Positions 6,885 to 7,087 of a DNA stretch of 7,087 nucleotides are shown piece after piece (the stretch's first letter is position 1; the number at the start of each line of letters is the position of its first letter). The notes beneath the pieces were generated by a model. The model did no database searches. It worked only from the letters and a program-made list of their open reading frames with translations, and had not been told where the DNA came from. Origin of the DNA: Nitrospirota bacterium (GTDB lineage: Bacteria; Nitrospirota; Thermodesulfovibrionia; Thermodesulfovibrionales; JdFR-88); the NCBI GenBank assembly GCA_021819985.1, contig JAKAEG010000174.1:1-7087 (forward strand), read 5' to 3'. A program made the translations under genes and the position numbers.

Positions 6885-6904
6885 CAATTTTGAGACAGGT
6901 TCTA
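6885..6904 (-). repeat. Right terminal inverted repeat of the fold-back element
   Basis: Exact reverse complement of 6724-6743. It ends in TA followed by an A-run, which would have been the original sequence downstream of the symporter. Confidence 0.85.
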
Positions 6905-6922
6905 AAAAAACCTCCTTCTTGG

Positions 6923-6950
6923 TTGCGTTTTCGGCGCGCTCGGCTATCAT
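6923..6950 (+). promoter_or_regulatory. Possible sigma-70-type promoter for the 3' partial ORF
   Basis: TTGCGT (6923-6928) and TATCAT (6945-6950) are separated by 16 bases; the -10 matches TATAAT at 5 of 6 positions and the -35 only at 3 of 6. It lies about 50 bases before the ATG at 6999, immediately after the fold-back element. Weak evidence. Confidence 0.25.
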
Positions 6951-6998
6951 TTAATATGGTAGGACGGTAAAGACCATTGGGAGGGGAACTGTACGCAC

Positions 6999-7087
6999 AT
7001 GAGCGGAGCAGCAAAGGCCAGCGAAATGGCATTCAGGGCGAGAAGGGCCATAAGGGGCCTGGATATGGCTTTGGACAAGGAGCCCGC
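6999..7087 (+). CDS. Unidentified protein, N-terminal fragment (3'-partial)
   Basis: An ATG at 6999-7001 opens a frame that stays open to the window edge, giving 29 complete codons that read MSGAAKASEMAFRARRAIRG and then LDMALDKEP. A GGGAGGGG purine run (6979-6986) lies upstream with a rather long gap of 12 bases to the ATG. An in-frame TAG at 6960-6962 limits the start, and no other ATG or GTG lies between. The visible part is Ala/Arg-rich and probably helical, with no signal peptide or motif I recognise, so no function is proposed. It is in the same direction as the symporter but is separated from it by the inserted element. Confidence 0.5.
   Translation, partial: MSGAAKASEMAFRARRAIRGLDMALDKEP

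Larger units (their letters stand above)
6724..6904. mobile_element. MITE-like fold-back element with 20-bp perfect inverted ends
   Basis: The 181-bp unit starts with TAGAACCTGTCTCAAAATTG (6724-6743) and ends with its exact reverse complement (6885-6904). The outermost TA on each side is probably a duplicated TA target, leaving an element of 177 bp with 18-bp ends. The interior is also an imperfect palindrome about the same centre (near 6813-6814). Examples are AAAAAAGGAAAAT (6784-6796) against ATTTCCTTTTTT (6831-6842), GCGGCA against TGCCGC, and a central CGCAGC-GCT-GCTGCG (6806-6820). No credible ORF lies inside, so any movement would need a transposase elsewhere. TA duplication suits IS630/Tc1-mariner-type machinery, but family assignment is not possible here. 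Confidence 0.8.

Noticed and set aside
6650..7032. Several short frames across the fold-back element (106, 71 and 67 codons)
   Set aside because: They run through the inverted repeats on both strands and carry peptide versions of the repeat ends; the DNA is palindromic and non-coding in character.

Overview
The window looks like chromosomal DNA from an uncultured or little-studied bacterium. G+C is moderate (about half, by eye), coding is dense, intergenic gaps are A/T-rich, and AGG (Arg) and ATA (Ile) codons are frequent. Nothing in the sequence fixes the phylum. I saw no rRNA, tRNA, CRISPR array, transposase or phage gene.

Layout from left to right: (1) The 3' part of a CysM-type cysteine synthase on + (2-895). 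(2) A short convergent gap holding a bidirectional hairpin terminator. (3) A three-gene cluster on the minus strand, read right to left: a GT-C integral-membrane glycosyltransferase of the ArnT/PMT type (2892-4406), a polyprenyl-phosphate GT2 glycosyltransferase (1888-2856), and a flippase-like membrane protein of the LPG_synthase_TM/UPF0104 family (975-1916). The last two overlap. (4) An A/T-only hairpin in the gap upstream of the cluster. (5) A single-domain CheY-like response regulator on minus (4538-4888). (6) A 152-bp divergent gap with an AGCGAGCG direct repeat and a perfect 9-bp hairpin that buries the Shine-Dalgarno of the next gene. (7) A sodium:solute symporter family permease on + (5041-6726). 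(8) A 181-bp fold-back, MITE-like element (6724-6904) inserted exactly at the symporter stop codon. (9) The first codons of an unidentified + strand ORF (6999 to the window end).

How the genes may work together: the three minus-strand genes fit a lipid-carrier glycosylation module. The GT2 enzyme would load a sugar onto polyprenyl phosphate on the cytoplasmic face. The GT-C enzyme would transfer that sugar to an acceptor on the outer face. The flippase-like protein may help with membrane translocation or a related step. Sugar and acceptor cannot be read from sequence. The response regulator and the symporter diverge from a shared intergenic region and could be co-regulated, but no sensor kinase is in view. 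The cysteine synthase is unrelated metabolism.

The most unusual structures are non-coding. One is the small fold-back element with perfect 20-bp ends and TA duplications, whose insertion appears to have changed the symporter stop from TAA to TAG without changing the protein. The other is the hairpin that sequesters the symporter ribosome binding site. I saw no convincing new multi-gene system.
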